From contig NZ_JAENHP010000022.1 in NCBI RefSeq assembly GCF_016834655.1, positions 1-64,000 on the forward strand: a stretch of 64,000 bases of DNA, given 5' to 3'. This document shows positions 45,297-54,160 of the stretch, one piece after another (position 1 is the first letter of the stretch; the number at the start of each line of letters is the position of its first letter). Source of the DNA: Paractinoplanes ovalisporus. Its GTDB lineage: Bacteria; Actinomycetota; Actinomycetes; Mycobacteriales; Micromonosporaceae. Position numbers and translations under genes: made by a program. The notes beneath the pieces were generated by a model, which worked only from the letters and a program-made list of their open reading frames with translations, was not told the DNA's origin and did no database searches.

Positions 45297-46282
45297 TCCT
45301 TGGCCGGGAGGGACGCCAGGGCGGCGTCGAGCGAGTCCAGGTACTGCAGGACGGGCCCGTAGGAGTTGTTGCCGGGGCAGAAGACTCCGAGTGCGCGACC
45401 GGAGGTCACGGCGGGCAGCGCCTTCCAGGTGTTGGTCTCGACCACCGGCGCGAAGGACTTCTTCGGCTTTCCGGCGGCGTCGACCGGATAGGTGATCACG
45501 TCGTACTTGGACAGACCCGCGATCTGCTCGAACGGCAGGGACGTCCAGCCCAGGGGGTCCGCACCGGCGGCCGCCTTCGGGAAGTCCATGCCGATGTCAT
45601 CCTGGGCGATCTCGACGCAACCGAAGTCGGCCACCGAGAACGTCCCGGGATCGGAACTCTCCCAGCGGTCGACGTTGACGAACGAGGTGTCGCCGATGAG
45701 CTTGCCGTACGTCTCCTTGATCTTGGCGATCTTCGCCTCGAACTTCGCCCGTTGGTCGGTCAGCCCGGCCGTGACGTTGCCGGCCTCCGAGAGCCCGCCG
45801 GCGAGAGCCTTCCACTCGACGTCGAGCCCCCAGAAGACCGTCGGGGCGATCGATGTCAGCTGCTTCTCGATCTGCTCGAACTCGCTGTCGGGGAGCTGGG
45901 CCAGGATGAGATCCGGCTTCAGGCCGGCGAGCTTCTCCATGTCGACCTGGTCGCCGCTGGAGCCGAGACTTGTGGCGGCCTCGTAGGTGGCTTTCTGGTC
46001 GGCCGGAATGAGGTCGATCTCGGAGGCGCCCACCTCGGTGACGCCTACCGGCTTACCACCCATGTCGATCAGCGGAAGGGTCGTGTTGCCGATCGTGACG
46101 ACCCGCTGCGGCGCGGCCGGGACCGTGACGGTGCCGTTGTCGGCCGTGACACTGCGCGTCTCGGCCGGCGCCGCTTCTTCGGTGTCGGCGCTGTCCCCGC
46201 CGCAGGCGGTGAGGACGATTGCGGCGCTCAACAGGGTGGCGGCCAAGGCCGCGCCCCGGCGCCTCGATGGTGTCATGGTCAT
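45293..46282 (-). CDS. Iron-siderophore substrate-binding lipoprotein
   Basis: A 329-residue lipoprotein with lipobox VLTAC (Cys ~26) and a class III binding fold: VTVPAAPQRVVTIGNTTLPL opens the domain and LAGLKPDLILAQLPDSEFEQ is the FepB/FhuD-type helix entry. It is anchored outside the cell membrane and hands ferric siderophore to the permease pair. The ATG at 46282 lies 28 bp after the SIP-methyltransferase stop. Highest-expressed part of such operons in iron limitation; regulation inferred from the iron box at 48208. Confidence 0.92.
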   Translation of the reverse strand: MTMTPSRRRGAALAATLLSAAIVLTACGGDSADTEEAAPAETRSVTADNGTVTVPAAPQRVVTIGNTTLPLIDMGGKPVGVTEVGASEIDLIPADQKATYEAATSLGSSGDQVDMEKLAGLKPDLILAQLPDSEFEQIEKQLTSIAPTVFWGLDVEWKALAGGLSEAGNVTAGLTDQRAKFEAKIAKIKETYGKLIGDTSFVNVDRWESSDPGTFSVADFGCVEIAQDDIGMDFPKAAAGADPLGWTSLPFEQIAGLSKYDVITYPVDAAGKPKKSFAPVVETNTWKALPAVTSGRALGVFCPGNNSYGPVLQYLDSLDAALASLPAKE

Positions 46283-46310
46283 GAATATGTTCTTCTTTCT
46301 CTTCCGGGGG

Positions 46311-48167
46311 TCAGGCGGGTGTGAGCTCGTGGACGGTGGTGCCCCAGCCGACGGTGTGCGTGGCTCTCCGGTCGAGCCCCGCCCGCGTGATGACGGCGTC
46401 GAGTTCGGCCGCGGTGCGCAGGCCGGAGCCGTGCACGGCGAGGGCGAGCAGGTCCGCCTCGCCGTCGTGCTCGTCCAGGTCGTCGGTGTCGAAGAGGTCC
46501 TCCACCAGCAGCACCCGGCCGCCGGGGAGCAGGTTCTCGGCGGCCCGGCGCAGGGCGTGGGCGGCATCGGCGTCGGGCAGGCTCTTGAAGGCGCGGATGA
46601 CGAGCACGACGTCGGCGGCGGGGCTGGGTTCGAAGACGGACTGTTCGACCACGCCGACCCGCGCGCGCTGCCGCTCGTCGGGGATCGTGTCGGGCAGGTC
46701 GCGACGCAGCCAGTCGGCCTGGGCGGGCAACGCGCAGATCGTCACGCGCAGGTCCGGGTGGGTCGCGAGGAACTCCCGGACCTGGGCGCCGGCGCCGCCG
46801 GAGTGGAGCACCAGGTGCTCGACCCCGCCGAGCAGTCCGGACTTGGCGATCGGCTCGGCCAGCGCCGCCTGGAACAGCGCCAGCCGTTCCAGGTAGCGGT
46901 CCTCGTAGTCCTGTTCGGCGCGCACCTCGGCGAAGGTCTGCCCGGTGACCGAGGCGTAGGCGGCGCGGCCGGTGCGGATCGACTCGGTGAGCCCGTGGAT
47001 GCCGATCATCTCGCGTCCCGTCACCCCGGCCGGGTGCAGGGCGTTGGCGACGAACTCGACGGTCAGGACCTCACCGACCGGGGTCAGGCCGTAGTGGTCC
47101 GGCCCGGTGCGGGTCACCACGTCCAAGGTGTGCAGGTAGCGCAGCAGCTTGCCCAGCGCGCGCTCGTCGGCGCCGGTCCTGATCGCCAGGTCGGCGACGC
47201 TGGTGACGCCGCGGGAGATCTGCTCGGGCACCCCCAGCTCGACGGCGGTGCGGATCGCGATCGGCGCGATCAGCTCGGTCAGATCGTGCAGCTTCTCGAA
47301 CGGGGTTCTCGTCTTCTCGGGGTCGGGCAGCGCGGCGTCGCCGGCCAGGGCGACGACCTCGCCGCGACGCCAGTACCCGGTGAAATCGATGTTCTCCTTC
47401 GGCAGGCCCCGGTCCTCGATCAGATGGCGCCGGATGTCACGCACCGACCGCTGTTCCCCGGCCAGCCAGGCGAAGGGGCGGCCGTCCCACCAGCCGAAGC
47501 TCCGGACCGCCTCCAGCAGCAGGGGCGTCGTGCCCGCCTCGGCGCCGTCGCGGACGAGCCAGGTCACCTCGACGCCGGGCGGTGTGGGCAGTTCCTGGCG
47601 ATGGTCGTGCTCGGCGATCTCGATGAACACCTGGGCCCGCGTGCCCGGGGGGATCTCGTCGAGCAGGCGGCTGATCGCGGGCAGCGCGGTGTCGTCGCCG
47701 GCCACGAGCAGCCAGTCCGCCCCCGTCGGGAACGCCTTCGAGCTGCCCGGACCGGCGAGGTGGATGCGGTCACCCGGCTGGGCCCGGTAGGCCCAGGTCG
47801 TCGCCGTGCCCACGCCGTGCTTGACGAAGTCCACGGTGAGCTCGCCGGCCTCGGGATCCCAGCGGCGCACGGTGTAGACCCGCGACAACGGCCGGGGGTC
47901 CCGGGGCACCTCGATGCCCTTCTCCTTCTGCACCGGGAGCACCGGCTCGGTCTGGCCGGGATAGCAGAAGGCCAGCCGGATGTCGTCGTCGAAGCCCGTC
48001 GAAGCGAAGGCCGGCTGGGGGAAGCCGTTGGCCGACGTGAACGCGCCGAGCTGCGGACCGGCCAGCGTGACCCGCCGCATCCCCGGCGTCAGGTCGGCCA
48101 CCCGGACGACCTCGACCTCCCGCAGGGTCACGGGACGCACGGTCAGTTGGCGTGAGGTCTTCGGCAT
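46311..48167 (-). CDS. Siderophore-interacting (SIP) ferric reductase fused to a methyltransferase-like domain
   Basis: A 618-residue two-domain protein. Residues ~10-270 are a SIP/ViuB-type FAD flavoreductase: the flavin motif RPLSRVYTVRRWDPEAGELT-like block, HGVGTATTWAYRAQPGD, then LLVAGDDTALPAISRLLDEI for NAD(P)H, ending GYWRRGE. Residues ~290-618 are an O-methyltransferase-type fold: dimerisation-like helices (LIAPIAIRTAVELGVPEQIS), then HLVLHSGGAGAQVREFLA where a SAM motif is expected, and LLPGGRVLLVEDLFD. The SAM glycine motif is weak (LHSGGAGAQ). SIP enzymes release iron from siderophores by reduction. The start at 48167 lies 41 bp from the iron box. Confidence 0.85.
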   Translation of the reverse strand: MPKTSRQLTVRPVTLREVEVVRVADLTPGMRRVTLAGPQLGAFTSANGFPQPAFASTGFDDDIRLAFCYPGQTEPVLPVQKEKGIEVPRDPRPLSRVYTVRRWDPEAGELTVDFVKHGVGTATTWAYRAQPGDRIHLAGPGSSKAFPTGADWLLVAGDDTALPAISRLLDEIPPGTRAQVFIEIAEHDHRQELPTPPGVEVTWLVRDGAEAGTTPLLLEAVRSFGWWDGRPFAWLAGEQRSVRDIRRHLIEDRGLPKENIDFTGYWRRGEVVALAGDAALPDPEKTRTPFEKLHDLTELIAPIAIRTAVELGVPEQISRGVTSVADLAIRTGADERALGKLLRYLHTLDVVTRTGPDHYGLTPVGEVLTVEFVANALHPAGVTGREMIGIHGLTESIRTGRAAYASVTGQTFAEVRAEQDYEDRYLERLALFQAALAEPIAKSGLLGGVEHLVLHSGGAGAQVREFLATHPDLRVTICALPAQADWLRRDLPDTIPDERQRARVGVVEQSVFEPSPAADVVLVIRAFKSLPDADAAHALRRAAENLLPGGRVLLVEDLFDTDDLDEHDGEADLLALAVHGSGLRTAAELDAVITRAGLDRRATHTVGWGTTVHELTPA

Positions 48168-48207
48168 GCTGAGGGGCAGTCCTTCCCGGTGACGGCGAGA
48201 TCAACGA

Positions 48208-48226
48208 GATAAGGTTAGGCAAACCT
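48208..48226. promoter_or_regulatory. IdeR/DmdR iron box
   Basis: TAAGGTTAGGCAAACCTCA matches 16 of 19 positions of the actinobacterial iron-box consensus TTAGGTTAGGCTAACCTAA. It lies between the divergent starts of the iron operon (48167) and the double AraC gene (48267), so iron-loaded IdeR/DmdR should repress both sides. Confidence 0.85.
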
Positions 48227-48266
48227 CACATCCAGGAATGTGCGCAGCTCGCCATATAGTTAGGAC

Positions 48267-49811
48267 GTGCTGGACGTGGGACTGCCGCCGCCGATTCCGC
48301 CGGTGCGCGCGAGCGGATCATGGGATCAGACCGCGCATCTCCTGCTGTGGGTCCGCACGGGCTCGGCGTGCGTCCGGTTGGCCGACCACCCGGAGTTCCG
48401 GCTCGCCGCGGGCGAGGGTGTCTGGATTCCGGCCGATGTCGGCAACTCCTGGACGGTCGTCACCGAGCCCGGCACGGTCGTCTTCCCGCTGCTGACACAT
48501 CCGAGCATCGCCGCCGGGGCCTTGTCGGAACCGAGGCGGTTCGTGATCCCCGACGGCTGGCAGGACTGGCTGATCCAGCACTTCAACCTCCGGATCACGC
48601 CGCTCACCGGCCACGGGTACTCCCAGGACGTGCTCGCCGACCTTCTCCGCGGGGCCGGCCGGCGACCGCCCGGGACCTCGCCGCGCGCGGTCGATCCGCC
48701 GGCCCTGCCGAGAGCCGGTGGGGCCCGGGAAGTGGCGAACGAGCTGCTCCGGAATCCCGCGCTCGCCCTCACCGTCACCGAATGGGCGGCCCGGGTGATG
48801 TCCAGCCCGCGCACCCTGCTGCGTGACTTCCGCGCGGACACCGGGCTGACCTTCGAGCAGTGGCGGCTACGGTGCCGGCTCAACGCCGCGGTCGACCACC
48901 TCGCGGCCGGCTACGGCGGCGACCACGTGGCGGCACGGGTCGGCTTCGCCAGCCGCAACGGCTTCACCCGCGCGTTCAAGCAGCAGTTCGGGTCGACTCC
49001 GTACGAGTTCAGCCGCGCGCTCTCCGCGCACCAGGCCGACCTCTCCCGCGCGACCGCCGCGCGACAGGCCGACGACCTCGTCCGGATGGTGCGGGAAGGG
49101 CAGGCCGCGCCCGAGCTGCTGCCCGCAACCCGTACGGCCTCGCACTCCAACGATGTCCATGTGCTGTGCTGGGCGTACCGCGGCCGCGGCTACCTGCACA
49201 TCGGCGATCGCCGGTACGAGTGGGGCCGGGGCGTCGCGACCTGGATCCCAGCCGGCGTGGAGCACGTCACGGGCGTCCACGAGAACTCCATCTGCCTGCC
49301 GCTCGGCGACGCCGGCACCGGAGACCTGCGACTGACCGAGCCGCTGCAGGCGCAGTTCTCGCCCGCCTGGGACGACTACCTGCTGTTCTGCTCGGTCAGC
49401 GCCCGCACCCCGGTGCGTCCGGACGGCTACAACCCCAGCCACGTCCTCGACCTGTTCTCCGACCACGTAGCCGCGCAGCGCGCGCTGTCGGTGCCGATGC
49501 CGGCCGACCCCCGCGCACGGGCGGTGGCCATGGACTACCTACGCCGCATCGGCACGTCCGGCGGCTCCGGGCCCGAGGTGCCGGCCGACGTCCAGCGGGC
49601 CTTCCGCGAACAGACCGGCATGAGCGTCGCCCGGTGGTGCTACGCCGCCCGCATGCGCATCGCCCGCGACCTGCTCGCCGGCGGCGCCAAACCGGTGGCC
49701 GTCGCCCGCCGCGTCGGCTACGCCCACCTGCCGACGTTCAGCGCCGCCTTCTCCCGCCTCCACGGGCTCTCACCGCGGGAGTATCAACAACGCGAGACCA
49801 AGAAACCCTGA
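48267..49811 (+). CDS. Double AraC regulator: two cupin plus AraC-HTH modules in one chain
   Basis: A 514-residue protein built from two copies of one regulator layout. Module 1 (~1-255): cupin-like sensor (LLLWVRTGSACVRLA, AGEGVWIPADVGNSW) then AraC HTH (LTVTEWAARVMSSPRTLLRDF, VAARVGFASRNGFTRAFKQQ). Module 2 (~290-514): cupin (VLCWAYRGRGYLHI, GVATWIPAGVEH) then AraC HTH (VARRVGYAHLPTFSAAFSRL). The second first-HTH is degenerate. AraC proteins next to siderophore genes (YbtA, PchR, AlcR) sense the siderophore and activate uptake. Here one chain could mimic a dimer. The GTG at 48267 lies 40 bp from the iron box. Confidence 0.87.
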   Translation: MLDVGLPPPIPPVRASGSWDQTAHLLLWVRTGSACVRLADHPEFRLAAGEGVWIPADVGNSWTVVTEPGTVVFPLLTHPSIAAGALSEPRRFVIPDGWQDWLIQHFNLRITPLTGHGYSQDVLADLLRGAGRRPPGTSPRAVDPPALPRAGGAREVANELLRNPALALTVTEWAARVMSSPRTLLRDFRADTGLTFEQWRLRCRLNAAVDHLAAGYGGDHVAARVGFASRNGFTRAFKQQFGSTPYEFSRALSAHQADLSRATAARQADDLVRMVREGQAAPELLPATRTASHSNDVHVLCWAYRGRGYLHIGDRRYEWGRGVATWIPAGVEHVTGVHENSICLPLGDAGTGDLRLTEPLQAQFSPAWDDYLLFCSVSARTPVRPDGYNPSHVLDLFSDHVAAQRALSVPMPADPRARAVAMDYLRRIGTSGGSGPEVPADVQRAFREQTGMSVARWCYAARMRIARDLLAGGAKPVAVARRVGYAHLPTFSAAFSRLHGLSPREYQQRETKKP

Positions 49812-50010
49812 CCTGGCCGTGGGGCTAGTCGGTGGGCTTGGCCCCGGTGTGGGAGCGGGCGATGATCTACGTCCACCGGGGACAGGATCGCATGCAAACG
49901 GCCGGGGGAGCAGGGCGGGAGCAGGTCGGGAGCAAGGGCCCGGCGGACGAGCCGAGCGGGGTGGTGGCGACCTACCGTGATTGTTACCCCCCTGCGGAAG
50001 GACCCCCTGA

Positions 50011-50709
50011 ATGAGCTCTCGCCTGCGTGTGGCCGTCGTTGCGGCCGCGACCCTGGCCACGCTGTCGATCCCGGGGGCCGCGCTGGCCTCCGGTGGCAAG
50101 GACCGCGACCGGGACGGCATGCCCGACAAGTACGAGAAGGCCAACGGCCTCGACCCGCGCAAGAACGACGCCCGGGGCGACAAGGACCGGGACGGGCTGC
50201 GCAACCTGGCCGAATACCGGGCCGGCACCGACCCCCGCAAGGCCGACACGGACGGGGACGGCATTCGCGACGGTGACGACAAGCGGCCCCGGATCAAGGA
50301 CGGGTCGCGGGCGAAGTTCACGGTCACCTCGTACGACGGGAGCACCGGCGCGCTCGTGGTGGCGTACGGGAAAGGGTCGTCGTTGACCGTGACCGTCACC
50401 GACGAGACCGGGCTCTCGTGGAAGGGCAAGGGATGCGCCTCGCCGGCCACGATCGCCGACCTGGTGACCGGTGCCGGGATCGACAAGCTGCGCCTGGCCA
50501 AGCCCCGGTCGGATGACGACGGTAACGATGAAGCCAAGCCGGACGACGGTGCCAAGCCGGACGACGGTGCCAAGCCCGACGACGATGCCAAGCCCGATGA
50601 CGACATGCCCGGCGACGACAGCGGCCACCACGGCCGCAGCGCCCCGAAGACCAGCGGCACCACGCCGGTGGCCGAACAGATCGCGCTGATCTGCGCCGCG
50701 GGTTCGTAA
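50011..50709 (+). CDS. Secreted calcium-binding thrombospondin type 3 repeat protein
   Basis: A 232-residue protein with a signal peptide ending ALA-SGG (near residue 27). Three acidic calcium loops follow: DRDRDGMPDKYE, DKDRDGLRNLAEY and DTDGDGIRDGDD (~31-93), as in TSP type 3 domains. A beta-rich segment with one Cys comes next, then a low-complexity AKPDDG/AKPDDD repeat (~173-195) and a C-terminal Cys. Extracellular, role unknown. The start follows AAGGA. The 49812-50010 interval before it shows only a short promoter region and no supported gene. Confidence 0.8.
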   Translation: MSSRLRVAVVAAATLATLSIPGAALASGGKDRDRDGMPDKYEKANGLDPRKNDARGDKDRDGLRNLAEYRAGTDPRKADTDGDGIRDGDDKRPRIKDGSRAKFTVTSYDGSTGALVVAYGKGSSLTVTVTDETGLSWKGKGCASPATIADLVTGAGIDKLRLAKPRSDDDGNDEAKPDDGAKPDDGAKPDDDAKPDDDMPGDDSGHHGRSAPKTSGTTPVAEQIALICAAGS

Positions 50710-50733
50710 CGGGGACGCTCTAGGCTGGGCGGC

Positions 50734-51360
50734 GTGACCCGCATCCTGCTGATCTCGGGCAGCACCCGCGAGGATTCCCTGCAGACCGCCGCCCTGCGCA
50801 CGGCCGCCCGGTTCGCGCCGGAAGACATCAACGCCGGCCTTTTCGAGGGCCTGCGCGGCGTGCCCGCGTTCGTGCCGGGGGAGGAACATCCGCACGACAC
50901 GGTCGTCCTGCTGCGTCATCAGGTGCGCATCGCCGATGCCGTGCTGATCAGCACCCCGGAATATGCGGGCACCCTCCCGGGCGCCCTCAAGAACCTGCTC
51001 GACTGGCTGATCGAGGACAACCTGCTCGACGGCAAACCGGTGGCCTGGCTGTCGGTCTCGGGTGAGGGCGAGGACCACGGCGCCCGCGCCACGCTCGAGA
51101 CCGTGCTCAGCCACACCAACGCCAAGGTGCTGCGCGCGGCCTGCATCCGGGTGCCGATCGATCCGCACGCGGTCGACCGTTCCGGCCTGGTCACCGACTT
51201 CCGCCTGCACCAGGCCCTGCAAGACGCGCTGCAGGCCCTGGTGCGGGTGCTGGCCATGTCCGAGGCCCCGCCGCGCCCGGCCTGGCAGCAGTATTCGAGC
51301 GTGTTCCCGGTCATCGAGCGCCGCGACACGTCGTCCCTGCCCGACTGGCAGGCGGGATAA
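50734..51360 (+). CDS. NADPH-dependent FMN reductase family protein
   Basis: A 208-residue flavodoxin-fold protein. ILLISGSTREDSLQTAALRT is the phosphate-binding start and ADAVLISTPEYAGTLPGALK, then NLLDWLIEDN, are the classical NADPH:FMN/azoreductase motifs. It probably reduces flavin or quinone in the cytoplasm. The GTG at 50734 starts the family block. It lies 24 bp after the preceding gene but is unlikely to share function with it. Confidence 0.88.
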   Translation: MTRILLISGSTREDSLQTAALRTAARFAPEDINAGLFEGLRGVPAFVPGEEHPHDTVVLLRHQVRIADAVLISTPEYAGTLPGALKNLLDWLIEDNLLDGKPVAWLSVSGEGEDHGARATLETVLSHTNAKVLRAACIRVPIDPHAVDRSGLVTDFRLHQALQDALQALVRVLAMSEAPPRPAWQQYSSVFPVIERRDTSSLPDWQAG

Positions 51361-51364
51361 GGCG

Positions 51365-53023
51365 TCAGGCGCCCTTGCGGCTCGCGATCGCCTCCAGGAA
51401 GATCTCGCCGATCTTGGCCGGGTCGGTGGCGATGAAGACTCCTCCGGAACCGGAGGCGCGGGCGATCTCCTCCAGCTCCGCGCGGTCGATCGCGGTGCCC
51501 ATGCCGATGATGATCATGCGGACGGGCCGGGCCGGGTCGCGCAGGCTGGTCATCTTCGCGACCAGCTCGTCGATCGTGAGGCCGCCGGGGTTGTCGTTGC
51601 GGCCGTCGGTATAGATGACCACCGAGTTGGACACTCCGGGCCGCCAGCCCTGTTGGACGCGCTGGTAGGCGGCGAGCGCGGTGTCGAAGAGACCGGTGTC
51701 GCCGTCCGGCTTGGGGACGATCCGGCCGATCGCCGCCTCGAGCTCGTCGCGGTGGGTGGCGCAGAGCGAGATCGGCACGTTCTCGACCCACGGGCGCCGG
51801 CCGTCCATGTCGGTGGAGAAGGTCCAGTTGCCGACCGACCAACGGTCGTCCAGAAGCCCCAGGCCCTGCCGGGCCACGCCCTGCGTCACCTGGGCGCGGG
51901 TGAGGCCGCCGGCGGTCGGGACCTTCGCGTTCATCGAGCCGGACACGTCGAACACCGCCAGCATCCGGCCGGGCTGGGTGATCGCGCTCCAGCTGCCGAG
52001 CAGCTGCGAGACGGCCTTGACCGGGACCGGGGTGGCGGGCGGGATCGTGGCCGGCGCGCCCTTCGGCGTCTCGAAGCCGGGACCGGCCGTGCCGTCGGGG
52101 CCGCGGACGCCCGCCCGGGCCAGCGCGGCGGTGAACAGGCCGGTGCTCAGCGCGGTGCGGAGCGTGGCGGCGGCGGCCGCCTTCGGGGGGTCGATTCCGG
52201 GCATGACCGCGTACGGGTAATCGAGCATCACCGACGCCGGTGGGTAGACCGCGGTCAGCGGGGCGGCCGGGTTGTTCCGGTTGTAGGTGATCAGATCGGC
52301 CTCGGACAGCGGGGCCAGGCCGATGCCGGAGCGGCTCTGGAACCTTTCGAGCAGGGCGCCGCGGGTGCCGGCCCGGTTGGCCGACATCGCCTGCATGGCG
52401 CCGACCTTCAGCTTGGCGCCGGTGGCGTCGGCTCCCGCCGCGCCCGCGATGAGCAGCAGCCCGGCCAGTCCGGTGGCGTCGCGTTCGGGGTCGACGACCG
52501 CGGGCCGCAGCTCCTTGTCGGTGGCGATCCGCTGCACGAGGGCCTTCGGGGCGGCGGCGGCCGGCACCGGGCGGTCGGCCGGAACGGCGAACACCAGCGG
52601 GCTCTCGGCGATCGACCCCAGCATCGACGGCGTGAACCCCGGCGCCTCGGCCGCGATCCGCAGCATCCACGTGCTCGAGTCCGCGATCCAGACGTCGGCC
52701 TCGGTGTCGGCCCGGCTCGCACCGCCGTTCACGAGGTTGACCCCGTGCTTCCGCCCGACCGCGGCCGCCATCGTGGTCGGGTCGACGACGCTGACGGTGA
52801 CGGCGACGCACGCCCCGCTGCGGACCCAGGTGTCGGCGGCGTCGCGGACGGCGGGCTGGATCTCGTTGGGGGCGGCCACCTTCAGCCGTACGGGGGCCGG
52901 GCAGTCCTCGGCGGACAGTTGCCGATAGCCGGCCCAGCCGGCGCCGGCGACGGTGACCACGGCGAGCGCGGCCAGGGCGGCGATCACTCCGGAGCGGCGA
53001 AGATGTCGATGGCGACCGGGCAT
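51365..53023 (-). CDS. Membrane-anchored binding protein-von Willebrand A fusion
   Basis: About 552 residues from the ATG at 53023; an ATG at 53059 is equally possible. An N-terminal membrane segment (VIAALAALAVVTVAGAGWAG) precedes a periplasmic binding-protein-like domain (LKVAAPNEIQPAVRDAADTW, ADVWIADSSTWMLRI). After this comes a vWA domain with MIDAS-type MLAVFDVSGSMNAK, later VVIYTDGRND and the Thr-containing DGDTGLFDTALAAY. Extracytoplasmic adhesion or substrate-capture role, unknown. Such SBP-vWA proteins are widespread in actinomycetes. Stop-to-stop 4 bp from the convergent FMN reductase. Confidence 0.83.
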   Translation of the reverse strand: MPGRHRHLRRSGVIAALAALAVVTVAGAGWAGYRQLSAEDCPAPVRLKVAAPNEIQPAVRDAADTWVRSGACVAVTVSVVDPTTMAAAVGRKHGVNLVNGGASRADTEADVWIADSSTWMLRIAAEAPGFTPSMLGSIAESPLVFAVPADRPVPAAAAPKALVQRIATDKELRPAVVDPERDATGLAGLLLIAGAAGADATGAKLKVGAMQAMSANRAGTRGALLERFQSRSGIGLAPLSEADLITYNRNNPAAPLTAVYPPASVMLDYPYAVMPGIDPPKAAAAATLRTALSTGLFTAALARAGVRGPDGTAGPGFETPKGAPATIPPATPVPVKAVSQLLGSWSAITQPGRMLAVFDVSGSMNAKVPTAGGLTRAQVTQGVARQGLGLLDDRWSVGNWTFSTDMDGRRPWVENVPISLCATHRDELEAAIGRIVPKPDGDTGLFDTALAAYQRVQQGWRPGVSNSVVIYTDGRNDNPGGLTIDELVAKMTSLRDPARPVRMIIIGMGTAIDRAELEEIARASGSGGVFIATDPAKIGEIFLEAIASRKGA

Positions 53024-53290
53024 CGGGACATCATGATCGGGCCGCCCGGGCGGGGCCATGGACGAACGGATAAATATTTCACCCGTGCTGCACATAGTTG
53101 ACGATCGATAGCTCTCACCTGCGGATCGAGCCGCGGCCCGGTGGCGGGCATCCCGGTCACGGGCCATGACGAATTTCAGATGAAGCACGCACTCGAGTCC
53201 GGTCCACCGGTGGGCATCCTGCATCCCCATGTGCTTGCCCGTTGTGCGTTTGCACAGCAGAATGGCGGTCGACGGGGGAGGATGGCAACG

Positions 53291-53785
53291 ATGCGATCTC
53301 TGGACGCCACCGATGCGCGCATTCTGCTGGCGCTCGACGCCGATCCCGACGCGACGGTGGTCGCCCTGGCCGAGCGGCTGTCCATGTCGCGCAACACCGT
53401 GCAGGCGCGTCTGCGCCGCATGCGGGAGTCGGGGGCCCTGGGGGCATACTCCCGCCGCCTCGAGCCCGCCTCGCTCGGCTATCCGCTGATGGCCTTCATG
53501 ACGCTGTCGCTCAGCCAGCGCGAGGGCGACCTGGCCGCGCAGCAGATCGTCCGCATCCCCGAGGTGGTCGAGATCCTGGCCACCACCGGCGACGGCGACC
53601 TGCTGGTCCGGATCGTCGCCAAGGACACCGGCGACCTCTACCGCATCACCAACCTGGTGGTGGCCGCCCCGGGCGTGGTCCGCACGTCGACCTCGATCGT
53701 GCTGCACGAGGTCGCACCCAACAGCGTCGACGGCCTGCTGCGCCGGCACACCCATCCGCAAGAATCGTCACCGAGGGTGATGTGA
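53291..53785 (+). CDS. Lrp/AsnC family transcriptional regulator
   Basis: A 164-residue regulator. HTH ALAERLSMSRNTVQARLRRM (residues ~24-43) follows LDATDARILLALDADPDATV. The C-terminal RAM ligand domain includes VVEILATTGDGDLLVRIVAK and APGVVRTSTSIVLHEV. These proteins form octamers that sense amino acids. GGGAGG lies 9 bp before the ATG at 53291, which decides the start over the ATG at 53282. No amino-acid gene lies directly beside it; the APC permease at 54.9 kb is the nearest candidate target. Confidence 0.9.
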   Translation: MRSLDATDARILLALDADPDATVVALAERLSMSRNTVQARLRRMRESGALGAYSRRLEPASLGYPLMAFMTLSLSQREGDLAAQQIVRIPEVVEILATTGDGDLLVRIVAKDTGDLYRITNLVVAAPGVVRTSTSIVLHEVAPNSVDGLLRRHTHPQESSPRVM

Positions 53786-54160
53786 ACCGTTTTGGAAATG
53801 GGTATGGTGGCCGGGAAATGATCTCCGTGCATTCTTGATCATTGACCATTATCGTGGATCTTGCTATTCGTTCGTTTCCGCAAGACAATCAAGGGCCTGC
53901 ACCAGGGGTAATGCGCACGATGTCTAGTACTCCGGGGCCTGAACCGATTGTCGAATCGAGGGACGAATCTACTGTGGCCATTGCAAGTTGCATGCCAAAA
54001 CGGGCACTCGACGCATCCGGTAGATGAATTGGCACATTCAATCGGCCGACACGCATTGTCGTGGTCGCCTAACGGTTCGTACTCTGATGGTCAACAATCA
54101 TCGATCTAGATGAGTGCGACAAGCGGGCCGACCTGGCGGCGGCCTGCGGGGGAGCCGAGC
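53786..54160. other. Lower-GC non-coding stretch
   Basis: About 375 bp with clearly more A+T than the surroundings and no credible frame. It must hold the promoter of the 54161 gene. I see no strong hairpin or repeat in it. Confidence 0.5.
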
